From Colocasia esculenta (Eukaryota; Streptophyta; Magnoliopsida; Alismatales; Araceae), in the NCBI GenBank assembly GCA_014218235.1, contig CM024753.1, positions 189,138,348-189,202,347 of the forward strand: DNA of 64,000 bases, given 5' to 3'. Under the pieces are notes generated by a model, which did not search any database, had not been told where the DNA came from, and saw only the letters and a list, made by a program, of their open reading frames with translations. Of this stretch, positions 33,351-45,787 are shown piece after piece (the stretch's first letter is position 1; every line of letters starts with the position of its first letter). Both the position numbers and the translations under genes were made by a program.

Positions 33351-34610
33351 CTATGGTAGTTGCTGGGTGTACTGCACTAGCTGCTGCGGCTGCTGGACTT
33401 GCCCCATCGGGCAATCCCTCCTGAAGTGGCCCGGCAAACCACAAGTGTAACAGACTGCCTCCTGCTTGCCCTGATCAGCTCCCTGCTGGACAGACTGCTC
33501 TGCAAACCTCGATTGACGCTTCTGCTGCTTGCCCCGACCACTTCCACGAGTGGTCATCTGCTTGAACCTCGAGCACGAACTACCTGAGCTGCCTGAGCCC
33601 AAAGAAGAAGATGTCGCACTGCCACGGCTACCTGCGGGGCGCTGGTACGGTGAGGACCTTAAAGAAGCTTCTCCCTACTGCTGCTGCTGCTGGGGCTGCC
33701 AGGTCTCTCTCTCCAAGGTGGTGGCGCACATGTGAGCAGTCATGCCCCACCTTAAATTTGGCCTCAGTCCTACAATGAGCCTCTCTGCACAAGCCTGCTC
33801 GCTGTTGGCAACATGAGGAACATGCCTCAACAACCAGATGAACCTTTGGTGGTACTGAGTAACTGTGAGATCGCTCTGAGCCAACTCATGGAACTGATCT
33901 CGTCTCTCACGTTGAGCATAATCAGGGAAATACTCGCCGTGAAAGACCCCCAAAAACCACTGCCATGTGATCTAATCCAGACACTGCCCTGGAAAGTGGG
34001 TCTGCCGCTGAACTCTCCACCACTCATGGGCTGGCCCCTTGAGCTGATACACTGCCAGTCTGACCTGGTCCTCCTCGGCGCACTCCATAGTCTCGAACGT
34101 GCGCTCCAACTCATGCGTCCAACTCTATGCCTTGTCTGGATCATACTCGCCGAAGAACATCGACGGACGGAGGCGCAAGAACCTCTCTAATAGGGCGGTC
34201 CTGTCCTCAGTGACTGCCGTCCTCCTCCGACCGGCCCGGGTACTCCCAGTATTCGACGCCTACTGAACTGCTAGTTGCTCCACCTCTGGATCTGCCTGTT
34301 GCTCTGGTACTGCTGGGGGAGGTACTGGAGGCTGACCTCCTACCGCTGCCTGCCCAGGCTGCCATGCTCCTTGGTACAGGGTCCTGAAGAACTGCTCAGC
34401 TAGGGGGAACCAATCTACGTACTACTGTGGCTAAGGTTGGTACTCCTGCTGCTGCTGCCCACCTGCTGTTGCTATTGCTGCTGCTCCCTGGGGCTGTGCC
34501 ACAGACTCCTCTACTGACACCTCCTCCTGAACCTGACCCGACGCTGGCATATTTGATTCATCCTGCTGCTTTATCATCTCTCTGACCTGCCTACGCCTTC
34601 ATAGAGCCAT
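33351..34610 (-). pseudogene. Gag region of element E
   Basis: After a Gln/Pro-rich N terminus, the retrotransposon gag domain is recognisable at 33675-34190 (MECAEEDQVRLAVYQLKGPA, then FFPDYAQ-like and GLRPNLRW motifs). A serine/basic linker and the knuckle CYTCGLPGHFRRDCP near 33420 follow, then Gln-rich sequence. At least two in-frame stops occur upstream of 33953. Confidence 0.8.
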
Positions 34611-34733
34611 ATCATGCACGGCACACAACCAACATGGTTAACGATACCAACTCGGGCGGCTAGCAGTGTACTTGTACTACTGTTGGGACTTTCTGTTGCA
34701 ATTTAAATCCACTACAAGTCCTGTCAGACTCTC

Positions 34734-34745
34734 GCACTGATACCA
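34734..34745 (-). promoter_or_regulatory. Primer-binding site of element E (tRNA-iMet, one mismatch)
   Basis: The sense strand reads TGGTATCAGTGC against the canonical TGGTATCAGAGC. Two bases separate it from the 5' LTR at 34748. The mismatch is probably decay after insertion. Confidence 0.85.
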
Positions 34746-35141
34746 ACTGTAACGACCCCGAGAACCCGACCCTCGGCCCATGCCGAGGACCCGATTTTCG
34801 CGGTCGCCGCCCACGGATCCAGAGACTTGGAAGGGCTATAAACACAAGTCTAACAGAATATGTAAAAGAAGTAAACGTCAACTACTAACTGGGAGCACAC
34901 ACACTGAAGCAGAAAGAAGAGCAAGACTGTTGCGTATCGCTCTAGGTACAGTCCCAACACACACAGCTAGTACAAGTAAAGATAGGGGAAGAACAAGTCC
35001 CTTAGGGGCACACCCTGAGGGTGACATACAACTAAGAGGTGGAACCACTGTTAGCTAAGGGGATGACGACTACCGCCCCGTCTCCTCCGCCAGATGCGTG
35101 CCCTACCGCTGCTGAGAAGTCTCACCTGGAAAAGGAAGGGA

Positions 35142-35163
35142 TGAGCTTCACAACAGAAGCTCA
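35142..35163. other. LTR hairpin, element E 5' LTR copy
   Basis: TGAGCTTC, loop ACAACA, GAAGCTCA, followed by GTAGGGA. It is identical to the copy at 14314-14335 although the flanking LTR sequence has diverged by roughly a tenth. Confidence 0.7.
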
Positions 35164-36610
35164 GTAGGGACTACCAATCACCTACTGGCTCTAACAGGTA
35201 GATAAATACATATAAACAATTAAATAGCAACATTTATATCTTCTACCCTACAAATAAAAATGCGGAAGCAAAGCTACTAACTAACAACGGTACAGAGAAC
35301 ACCACAGTCGGAAGCTCCGTAGAACCCGCACGACGTGACCACCATACGGCTGGCTACGCAGATAGGGAGAACCCCGCCTGGACAAGAGACACTGGCTATG
35401 GAAAACACTACCACTAGTCAACCGGTCAGGTGCGTTCACTGACGTCTTATCCTCGACCCAAATCCAAACCTCCACTCTCGTAAGAGTGGGGGCAGGAACA
35501 CAAAGTACACAACAGTAAACGCTGTAGTCTGGTCAGACTACGGTCCCATGCTTGGCCTCTCTAGGTAGTTCTGGGGCCACAAAGAGCGAGGCAGTGAGAA
35601 GAAGGACTAGCTGGTCTGCACCGGGTATAATTCCTGCCGTCCTCGGTGTCCCAGACCAACCAAGAGAGCTCTGCAAATGAATCGATGCCGCTATCCTAAC
35701 CACCGTTTTCCCCTCAACTCCCGAGTCTGTGACTCAAGCACGCTCGTCGCCCCGAATGCTCCCTCTAAGGTGCACGAGGATGGGGGTCCCAGGCAACGGT
35801 AACAACCTCTCTCACGAGACAAGCCCTCAGGTGGCGAGCACTGGGAGAACGATTAGTGTAGGACCGTACTAGGGAACTAGCACTAGTGCCACGAGTACAG
35901 TAAGAAGCGGAAACGGCGAAGACTCCACAAAAAATAGAATTCCGCAAGACCTTACCTGTCTCTGCTGTAGTTGCGACGCATCGGGCCACCGCGACCATGT
36001 CGCGATGCCCGGGGCTATCGCGACAGCTCAACCTGTCGCGACCAAGTCGCAACACGATAGAGCATCGCGATGATGTTGCGGCGGCCTGGCAGGTCGCGAC
36101 ATCATCGCGACCTCCATACAGGTCACTTTCTCAGCCGAGGGGCGTCCCGGTACAGTCCTCCCAAGGACCGCCCCAAAAATGATACATTCACATCTACACG
36201 GGGGAGTGGAGCATGGAAAACATAAAAGAAAGCTCATAAACCATACAAACCACCCTCAAACCCCACAAAACATGGATTATAATGAATCTACGCTCGATGG
36301 AATCCTCACTCACACGAGCATGATTCTCATGCCCCCCACAACCCCAAACCAAGGAGAAACTACAATCTCAAGGGGGAAGGGAGCATGCTAGGGCGAGAGG
36401 AGTCGAGGGTCCCTACCTCCAAGAGTAGAGCTGACCCATTGGGGCCTTCACATCGGAATGGCCACCTCCTCCTCGCTCCAAGCTCCATGATCACGCTGCC
36501 TGCACGAACAGGGCGTCACCTCCACCACGAGCACCTCAAGCACGCCAAGAAATTGCTGGAGAGGAGAGAGCTCAGAGGAGGAAGAAGAAGGAGGAAGGAG
36601 AGAAAGGAAA

Positions 36611-36631
36611 GGGGGGGGGGGGGGGGGGGGG
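36611..36631 (+). repeat. Poly-G run
   Basis: Twenty-one consecutive G in a purine-rich part of the E 5' LTR; the 3' copy near 29255 has only short G runs. Length may be unreliable or variable. Confidence 0.8.
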
Positions 36632-37728
36632 AGAGAAGGGAAAATGGGGTGTAGGCCTCGGTTTTAAACCGATGGGCCCCAAGACGTGACTGGCCGGCCC
36701 GGCCATGTCACGACGGCCACCCACGGCGTGACACTAAAAGTGCTCAAACCTCGAAGATCGGGAAACAAGAATGCGACGGCTGACCAGGTCGCGTCAACAC
36801 TGTACGCACCTGACACCCGACAAGGCCGTTCGGACAGACAGGACAGCGGTCAAGTCGGTCAAAAAAGTAGTCACAACGCCTTCAGACGGCACGACAAGAA
36901 CGCGACGCCCACCCCCGTCGTGACCAGAATGCGACCGCCAGGTGTGTCGCCACACAACCCTGTCACGACGGGCTCTCTCGTCGCGACTTTCAGGACAGGG
37001 CAAGGGCCCATGAGGGGCGGGTCTTACAAATATCCCATGTGGTATTACTCAAGCAAATTCATGGTTAGGGTCAATCAGATTAAGTGAGAATGAGTTTTTC
37101 AAGAGAATCTAATAATAGTGAAACTTGGGCGGATTTTCATATAGGCCTAATTGCACTATGCCTTATATATAGTCTCCGGGATATTAGTTGGATGAAGACT
37201 AAAGGTATACGGTAACTGTGGATAGAAAGATCCAATGGATTTGATCACTCATATCATCTGGGGATTATGATGTAGTGGCTTGGTACATAGTCGATGAATT
37301 GAGTAAATTATTATGGAAATAATAATTCACTAAGTCAGAAGGAGTTCTGAGTTATAAGGAATTCTGACAGGTGCAACTCACGACTAGCTTGGTATTAGGT
37401 TAGAGGATCATACAAATAAGGTGAAATGATGCGATGATATAGGATTGGATAAGAGTTATCTAATAAGCCTTTTCTAACTTAGATCAGAGGCATCTTACCA
37501 TCACCAGGACTATCTTGATGACTTGGTCGACTGTCACAAAGTTAGTCCTAGAGATAAGATCAACTACCGTCAGGATAATCCTCATGATAAGATTGACTGT
37601 CACTAGGATGGTCTTGGCGACAGTCACTTCTATCACCAGGAGGTTGCTCGTGTTTATCAAGATAGATAGGACACCTAGACTATACACAACATGGGTTATG
37701 TTGTGCGTGAGTTGGTGAGAAGTCCCTT

Positions 37729-37736
37729 TATATATA
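37729..37736 (+). promoter_or_regulatory. TATA box of the element D LTR
   Basis: TATATATA after AGTCCCTT, about 470 bp before the LTR end. As in element F, it follows a zone of short GTC-rich repeats. Confidence 0.5.
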
Positions 37737-38204
37737 GAAGTAGGTCTGCAAAATGCTATAAGCTAAGCTTATTCGCAGACGCCCCCTCCTCTTTCTTGCT
37801 TCTTCCTCTCTCTCTCTCTCTCATGTTCTCTTCATTGGTGAGGAGAGAACCTAAGAGGGTTGCACCCTCTTGTTGCCATTGCTGTTGTTTTTAAGCTATT
37901 GGTGGATGCTGCGTGGAGTTGCTCTGACATGTAGGAAAGACACCGCCGACAAGTAAGAGGAGTCATTGTCGGAGTCCCTGTGTGGATACCACTAGAGGCA
38001 GACTCTTGAGAGCTCCTTCAAACTAGAGGACTTGGTTTGCACTTCAAGGGATCTACAAACTTTCCTAGGTGAGAATGTCTCACCATTGTATGTATGTAGG
38101 TTCCATGCTATCGGTATCATCCAGATCCGATATCTTAGTGTGTGGGAATCAATTTTGTTTTAAATATCATTCCGCTGCACATTAGATGCTTTTAACAATT
38201 TCCA

Positions 38205-39014
38205 ATAGTGGTATCAGAGTCTGGATTTGTGGGATGCTATTCGGTTTAGAATCGATTTTACATAAGATAGTTACATTTTCATCGTAGTTCTAGTTTGAAC
38301 GACATTGACTTTTGTCACCTAAAGAGTTCAGACGACGGTCAATTTTGTCATCCAAATTTGACGACATTCGTCTTTGTCTTCTAGAGAATGATTTCTCAGG
38401 TACTGTAGCCCTGTAGCTCCGTCATAACGATAGATCGATTACTATAGCTACGTTGACGACACAAAACATTGCCGTCAGGACTGTCCTAACGATAAGAGAC
38501 TGTGTTGCAAGGATTGTCCTAGCAATATAAGTGTGTGTCGCCAAGGTAACTGCTGGGCGAGCCCGTGGTCCTCCCACCACGTCGCCATAACTGTCGTCTA
38601 GTCGTCGTCGTAACCACCTTACCAGATCATGCGTATCATGGTCTTAATGGCTGCTATTACCGAGTGCACGACCCATGGCCATTATCTCAGAGGCTAACGT
38701 CTCGGTCGTTATGCAAGCCACGCTATGAGAATCCTTCAAACATGTCTTGCACCGCATCAGTCACGGTTGAGCTGGGTAAACCTCATCTTTGACCGAGCTA
38801 CAGTTGTCGGCCTAAGGAGTGTAAAGAGATTGGTCTAATCAACTTGATTCGTCGGCTTAGACGACGTCCGAATTTCTAGTTCAAGTCACGTCAGGACATC
38901 AACTCTGGTACTCTAAGTGGTCGGCCGAACCGAAGCTCTAGTCGACTTGTGAGAACTCCCCGTGTCAGATGGTGTTGCTGGACTAGGTTAGGTGGTGTCA
39001 TGAGCCTCTACTCT
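38205..39014 (+). other. Primer-binding site and leader of element D
   Basis: TGGTATCAGAGT at 38209-38220 is the tRNA-iMet primer site with one mismatch at the far end. The following 800 bp have no gag frame and contain many CGTC/GACG words. The element is then cut by G at 39014. No later part of D is recognisable beyond G. Confidence 0.6.
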
Positions 39015-39395
39015 TATAACGACCCCACCTCCCGGACGCCCCTCCAGGGACCTCGAAGGTCATGCCGCCACCCATGGATCTGAAGACCCGAAAGGGTTAA
39101 AATTTAGTCCAGTAAGATAAGCAATGAATTCAAATAACTATAACAAGAAAGTTCGTACATTAATAAGAAAATTATGTACAACATGTCCCAAATAAAAGTA
39201 TAGGTACCGAAAGAAAGGTGTAGTCCTTAAGGGGCATACCCCGAGGACTTGCAAAAAGGCCACTCTCAACTCACGGTACAAGCGCTCACGCTCACAACTC
39301 ACACTGCTGGCAACGCACAGCGAACAAGCCGCCACCACGACCGTCCGGCAACGAATCCTGCCACAGCGAGTTCCTACCTGAAGAGAGTAGGGCGG

Positions 39396-39417
39396 TGAGC
39401 CTTGCGAACAAGGCTCA
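39396..39417. other. LTR hairpin, element G 3' LTR copy
   Basis: TGAGCCTT, loop GCGAAC, AAGGCTCA, then GTAGGGA: a perfect 8-bp stem about 380 bp from the LTR end. It has the same position and neighbours as in E and H but a different stem sequence. Confidence 0.7.
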
Positions 39418-40785
39418 GTAGGGATAACGAGTCCCTTACTAGCCAGAGTAGTAGGAACTCCAACAAAAGCGGAAGCAAACTACTCTAGAAAGCAGTAAAG
39501 TGAGAAAACACCTACTGTAGAGTACTACAAAGCAGCGGAACAGAGTAATGCCACGACCCACAACCAGGGTCAGGCCAAACACGACTCCCGCAGAACCAGT
39601 GGAGTCAAACACAATGCGGAAGCAACACCTCGGCACGCACCCGCTGAGATAGAGAAGCTCATGGCACACCAGAGCAACCATGTGAGACCAGAGTCTTACG
39701 ACGCAAGCACCCAACATCCCAGACCTCCACGAGGTCAGGAAGGAACAACCAAGTGTCACCACGAGAGACACTGAGCAACCACATGAGAAGGAACGTCTCA
39801 CCACAGGCACGACCACCTCAGACCTCCACAAGTTCGAGGGCCCACAAGCGGAACCACCCTGCACCTCGGACACGCCATGAGGTCAGGGAACTACACCCTA
39901 CAGTGCCACCATGAACGGCACCAAGGAACAACTTACAAAACCAGCGGTTGGGTGCCTGCACTAGGCACCCCGAGAGAACCCGTAGAATGGAAGCCACTAA
40001 ACACGGCCCACAAGACCAACCCAACGGAGCCCACGGAAACTAGACACGGCAAGGCTAAAACCCCCATGCAGGCAAGGGCAATGAGACTTACTTAGAAACA
40101 ATGTGAGAAACTCTGTCACAGCAAGAGCAACCAAGCCACCGCCACAGGCAGCTAAGAGGAGGACACACTGTCCACACCTCCAACTCGCCAGCCGCTGACT
40201 CCTGCCTACAACCTCCCTAGGTAGAGTGAGGCTAGAGAGCCACAGCAGAGAACAACACAACCAACCACCGCAGCTCGACCGAGCTGCGGCCCCATACCTA
40301 CCCTCCCTACGCGGCTCCAGAACCAATGCAGAGCGAGGCAGTGATAAGGACTAACTGGTCCGCACCGGAAGAACACCTCAACCACCTCGGAGACACAGAC
40401 CAGCTAAGGGAGCTCCACAAGCGACTCAACACCGCTGCCCACCACCGTTTTCCCCTCAGCTCTGAAGTCTGCCACACTAGGCTGTCAACTCGAGCACGCT
40501 CGTAGCCCGAAGAACTCCCTCAACAGGCTCCCGAGGATGGGGGTCCCAGGAAATGGACACAACCTCTGAACGGGACAAGCCCTCAAGTACAGAACACCGT
40601 GCGAAAGAGAACAGGTGGGGAAACCACCACAGAAACTGGCACAGCTGGCTTTTAACCAAGACAGGCACAGGCACGCACGGCACCCCCCTCCGGAAACCCC
40701 CAGAAGGGCTGTCGGCCAACGCCGGCACACACGGCACGGCCCGAGAAATCGGAACACCACCAAACAGAACAGAAACCATCACTCT

Positions 40786-40824
40786 TCTAATAATCGATTG
40801 ACCGATAGACAATCGATTATTAGA
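40786..40824. other. 15-bp perfect hairpin in the G 3' LTR
   Basis: TCTAATAATCGATTG and its exact complement surround a 9-nt loop (ACCGATAGA). The partner LTR keeps the same structure (47996-48034) with one loop change. Short ORFs across it are not meaningful. Confidence 0.75.
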
Positions 40825-43800
40825 CAGATGCGAGCCTCCCAGCACCGCCGCTAGGACATGGCCATGAAGGTGTCACCTTCGGCCCCTGAACGCAGTGAGC
40901 CAACCTACTGCGTTCCCTACCAGAAGGTCCTAAGGGCAACCCTGCCCTGGGGCACATGCCGACATGCCAACCGTGGCCACGGAAAAACCCGAGGCAAGCT
41001 AGATGCTGTCGCGCCCTACCAGGCCGTCGCGATGATAACGCGACGGAGAGGGGCGCCACGACAAGCACCGCATTGCGACGGGACAACGTGTCGCGATAAG
41101 AACTCTATCGTGACAGGAAACCGGGTCGCGACACGACTCTTATCACGATGGCTAACCGCGCCGCGATAAGGTTGCATCCGACCGAGGCGACGCCTCCTCT
41201 GATGTCGCAACGCGCACTGCGGTCGCAACATCAGTCGGGAAGTAGACCGCCGGGACGCTACATCCCGGGGTTGCCACAACTACACCAAGCACACCATAGG
41301 GGGAGGAGAGCATGGGGAAAGCTTGTAAAACATGCAAAGAAAACCGAGGGCTCCAATCCACACCAACAAGTATGGGCACAAGAGATCCCTACTGAAATTG
41401 GAAGAACCGAACCCCAAAGGGGCCTTCACGAAGCCACGGCCGCCTCCTCCTCGCTCCATGACGACGCTCCCGCTCCGCACACGAGCCGCCAGCCGCTCCA
41501 CCAAGCTCCAACGCCGGAGAAGGAAGGGAAGGGGCTTCCCCACATCCGGGAAGGGAGGGAAGGAAGATGGAGAGCCAAAAGAGGGAAAGGGGCGCCGGCC
41601 AAGGCTTTTAGCCTTCGGTCGCCAAAACGTGATGGGGAGGGGCGTCGCGTTACCCACATTAACGCGACGGCCGCCCACACCGTGACCAGAACGCGTCCCT
41701 CCTAGATGCCACGACAACCAGACAGGTCACCCTGGCACACCTGCCCTTCTGATAGGCGTCAGACGACCAAAAAGTAGAAACCTGTCGCGATCCGTTGACC
41801 GGGCGCGACAAGAACGTGACGCAACCACTGGTCGCGACATGGATGACTGTCGCGACGGGCAGCTCCGTCGCGACACTAACGCATCGCCAAGGCCGGACGC
41901 ATTAGCGGCCAGTCATCCAAACACAACGGGGGAAACCGGAAAGCCCGAGATGTTACAATACATCCAATAAAAAAATAATTACATCCTCGAAATTAAGGGC
42001 GAAACCCGATCAGAGAACACAACAGGTACAAGGATACCACTAAGTCGTACCACGACTTCCCGGTGGTCACCACCATGACCCTGCCACAAAGGGAGCGCCT
42101 AACCAGACATCTGACAGCTCACAGAGCACACCCCAAACGGCGCTGAGCACACAATCAGATGTCGACAACTCCACAGGTGCGACGCTCACCGAACCGGCCA
42201 GGAAACACTGGAACCGCCAGTCAAAAAACACGCGACTAAACCCTCAACAGACCACGCTGTTGAGAACAACTGGTCAGTAACTCACTCTTTCACCAGTGAC
42301 TAGACAGAGGTCCCAACTACTGACGGTAAACCGAGGAAAACACCAAGAGGTCAACTGCAAGACTCCACTGAATGGCTCCGCACAACTAGCAACAGCTAGC
42401 ACCTACAGCAAGGCCACATGAGAGTTTCTTAATGGTGACCTAAAACCAAATGGAAAAACGCACATGTGGAGAAACCACGACGAGCAAGGCAGTGTCTGCC
42501 GACACCACTAGATCTCACCCAGATCATCCTCGTGGTCTGACTAGGACACACAATGCACGCAGAGCCACAAAACTAGGAGTTATGCACTCCCCAATGTGGC
42601 ACAATGCGACGGAAACATGGAAGACATCAGAGGTGAAGCCAAAACTTGGCACCTCACCACGGCACGTAGGACAGTGTCCATCGGCACCACTCGATCTCAC
42701 CTAGATCGTTCTCATGGTCCGACAAGGACACGTAACGAATGTGGAGCCTCAGAAAACTAAACCACACGCTCCACAGGCACACGCACAGAGGCAAAACCAA
42801 AGAAGACGTCTGAGGTTGGCAAAGCTAAGAGCTCAAGACGTCGGCAAGCTGTACGGAAATCGAAACAACCGTAGAGGTCGAGGACAACACATAGACCTCA
42901 AAGGGACCCAAACCAAAGTAGGGCACCACAACGGAACACACTCGCTCCCCAGAGCGAGAGGAGAAACCCAGACACAGGCCACGACCAAAGCCTGGCGTAC
43001 CACCGATAGGGCTACCTAGACAAGGCAAAGCAGCCACCCCACAGCGGTAACGGTACAGCCACAAGGCACGACCAGCACGAAGTGTCCCAGAGGTGGAAAG
43101 CTCAACGCCTCGAACACCGGGCAGACTCATGAAATGACGCACAAAGTGCACTAAGGCTCTAAACGGCACAAAACAAACCACTCGAGCACGAGCACATGGT
43201 GCCACCACAAGCACCAAAACCAGGCAAGATGCAACACAGTTGCACCCGAGGCCGAAACAACATGGCTAACAGGAAGGACTCTCCACAAGAGACCTGCCAA
43301 AAGCCACACGCAAGGAACCGCAAGCCTAAAAAGGGCAGAACATGCCACACCAGTCCCAACCCTCAAGGCACAAGACACGAAGCAACGAAAGAAAACACGC
43401 TCAAGGTGCAATATGCAATCGCACCAATGCCTGAAACGACTCGAGGCCAAATGGAAGGGACTCTCCACTAGAGACCCACAAGAGAAACACGTGGAAATCC
43501 AACAGCTTCAAGAGCGCAACAACCATATTGGCTCTTAGAAGCCCACAACCCAAGGCACCGCTCCCACCACGCAGGCGGAGAGGGCCACACACCAAACAGC
43601 GACAAGTGCCTCCAAACACAGCTGAGGCACAAGCAAAACACACACCAAACAATGCCTGCACTAGCAAGCCAAACAAAAGAAAACCCGGTGCCGTCTCACA
43701 CTAAACACAGGGCACGCTGCCCTACCTCGTCCATTCAGGCAAAAAGAACCAGCACGGCAAGAGACGGGACAATAGGTCACCACAACCTATCGCACCACAA

Positions 43801-44757
43801 GGAAATAACGCACACGAGGTGAGCAACCAACTCAACCTCAAGACAGCACAAGGGGAGGGACCTTCGCCACAAAGGTGACCACGGTGCACGACACGGCACC
43901 AAATGCCATGTGAAAGCACCACCACCCCGAGCAACCCACGGAAAGCAGAGGAAGAAGGCACACAACCGGCCTCTTCCTCACACAAAGGAGAAAACATCGC
44001 ACAAGGCTAGCACCCACACAAGAGGCACAGCCAGCCAGACACCCAGTGCACTCACCAGACCACCATCTGGGAGAGCACGCAGGGCACGAGAAGCGAAGCA
44101 AACCACCCGACCACAGGGACACACGAAGTCCTATAGGCGCAGCTAAGAAACTCGAAAACGAACAAGAAGACAACCTGGCCAGCACCATGACCAGACACAT
44201 GGTCAAAGCACCACACTTTGACCGACAAAGCCCAAGCAGACTGTCACTCAGACAGTCCGACCGGTGACAACAACATCTCATCTCTACAGAGCGAGAGAGA
44301 GCAGTGACGACCAGAACAAACATAGGGCAGCTCTATGGAGAACCTCCACCAAAAGCGCCAAGAGCCGTTCTGGGAAAAATATCACCAGAACACAGCTCAA
44401 CACAAACGACACACTTCAAACCACAGGGGCAACACAACGGTAGCCCCAAAACGAACACAAACCACTCCACAGCAAGAAGAACTGCAGAAACAACGCAAGC
44501 CAGTCATGGGAGAACTTACACCAGGGCGCAGCCCAAGCAAACAGCCAAAACACATGGTCAACCGAGAGAAAAACACAGCAGCCAGCGGAAGCAACACAAA
44601 CCGGTTCTGGGAGAACCTCCACCAGAACCACCAAGGCACTGTTCTGGGAAACCCACTAGAACGCACCGGCCAACACAACAACAGCATACCTCAACCCTGA
44701 GGTAGCACAGCAACTGACAGAGACAAGCCCGGAACAGTCTTGAGAGCAAGCCTCACC

Positions 44758-45220
44758 AGGACAACAGCCAACCGATCTGGGAAAACATCACCAGAACATA
44801 GGGTAACCATGCGATGCACCTCAACTTCGAGGGCAACGCAACGGAAACCAACCAGACAACAGAGACCTCAAACCACAGAGTCAACACAGCGGAAGACTTC
44901 AACGAGCGCAGAAGCAGTCCCAGAGAGAGAGAAACCCTCACTAGGACAACAACAAAACAGTTCTGGGAACCATCACCAGAACACAAGCAGCCAAGCGATG
45001 CACCTCAACTTTGAGGGCAACGCAACAACAACCAACCAGACAACAGAGACCTCAAACCACAGAGGCAACACAATGGAAGACTTCAACGAGCACAGAAGCA
45101 GTCCCAGAGAGAGAGAAACCCTCACTAGGACAACAACAAAATAGTTCTGGGAACCATCACCAGAACACAAGCAGCCAAGCGATGCACCTCAATCCAGAGG
45201 GCAACGCCGCAACAACCGGA
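44758..45220. repeat. 185-bp tandem repeat in the interior of G
   Basis: Copies start at 44758, 44943 and 45127; the third is about half length. Shared landmarks are CATCACCAGAACA, GCGATGCACCTCAA and AGTCCCAGAGAGAGAGAAAC. Upstream, looser relatives with GTTCTGGGAAA and CACCAGAA occur from about 44335. Confidence 0.8.
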
Positions 45221-45787
45221 AACGAGTACAACATAGATCTGGGAAAACCTCATCTCCACCAGAACCAATAGAGAAGAACTCAGGGAGCACCTCACCAGAG
45301 TTCACAACCAGTCAGCACAAGGCCGACAACACCCACAGATAGGTATCGCAGCGCTCAACCAGCGGTGCAACACAACACACAAGCATCTGCTTAGCTCGAG
45401 CAAAGACGCCGACTGAGCAGAGCACAGCGCCCAACGGTGCACAGGCACACAATGCCAAACACACATCCAACAAGGACACACCCTAACAATAAGGGACTGC
45501 CAACAAGGCAAGGACACCTTCGACCGGTTCTGCAGACCACAACCCTGCACCGGTGAAGGCCACACCACATGTAAGCTCTCTCAGCCTTCACGACACAACA
45601 ACCTGTACGCACAGGCCAAGGACGAATCCAACTGCAGCACAAGCGAAAACAGCAACCACGCTCGCAGCACGCGCACCTAGCAACAGCAGCAACGCTCTCA
45701 TGCAGCTTACACTCGGACCCTGCTGGAAAGCTAGCCACCTGCAACACAAAACCAAATGCTCACCTAACAGCAACTCTACATGGACGG

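Larger units (their letters stand above)
29754..34610 (-). pseudogene. Tekay-type gag-pol polyprotein, degraded
   Basis: The probable start is the ATG at 34610, 124 bp from the primer site; the frame runs about 1619 codons to 29754. Almost all of it stays in one frame. Breaks are in-frame stops (for example 32331, 31938, 31689, 31467) and a shift out of frame near 31040 that returns near 30690. Order from N to C: gag with a CCHC knuckle, protease, RT, RNase H, integrase with GPY/F-type tail, chromodomain-like end. The intact protein would package, copy and insert the element, with the chromodomain steering it to heterochromatin. Compared with conserved residues of the family, the stops fit CAG to TAG and TGG to TAG/TGA changes, as expected from methylated-cytosine decay. 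Confidence 0.9.
13920..37028 (-). mobile_element. Element E: degraded Tekay-type chromovirus (Gypsy), with nested insertions
   Basis: The ends are TGTAACGACC and GGGTCTTACA, with the identical 5-bp duplication AATAT at 13915-13919 and 37029-37033. In minus orientation: 5' LTR 34748-37028, primer site 34734-34745, gag-pol 34610-29754, polypurine tract 29678-29665, 3' LTR 29664-13920. The coding order protease, RT, RNase H, integrase, then a chromodomain-like tail places it in the chromoviruses. The TTTCGAGGACGAAATT motif before the tract is typical of Tekay/Del. Its LTRs differ by roughly one base in ten where compared, so it is older than F inside it. F and a solo LTR interrupt the 3' LTR. 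Confidence 0.9.
34748..37028 (-). repeat. 5' LTR of element E
   Basis: It is 2281 bp, TGTAACGACCCC to GGGTCTTACA, the undisturbed partner of the 3' LTR, and shows the empty sites of both insertions there. It carries the U5-side hairpin (35142-35163), GTCGCGAC-type clusters at 35970-36120 and 36680-36990, and a 21-G run at 36611-36631. Confidence 0.88.
13301..38204 (+). repeat. Element D: 5' LTR of a Copia element, split by element E
   Basis: The D pieces are 13301-13919 and 37034-38204. They rejoin across the AATAT duplication flanking E, giving about 1.8 kb. The right end (TTTCCA, 38204) is followed by ATAG and the primer site TGGTATCAGAGT. A TATA box is at 37729-37736. The left end is a guess (TGCCCTGTAAG near 13301) because no second LTR is in the window. 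The part before the TATA box (37490-37640) holds loose repeats of GTCAC(T/C)AGGA and GACTGTC. Confidence 0.55.
39015..41957 (-). repeat. 3' LTR of element G
   Basis: 2943 bp from TATAACGACCCC to GAGATGTTACA. It shows the empty CACTA site (GAAGGTCCTAAGGG near 40925). It carries GGGGCATACCCC (39231-39242), the U5-side hairpin (39396-39417), a 15-bp hairpin (40786-40824) and a TCGCGA-type cluster (41005-41260). Long frames on either strand are by-products of high GC. Confidence 0.85.
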
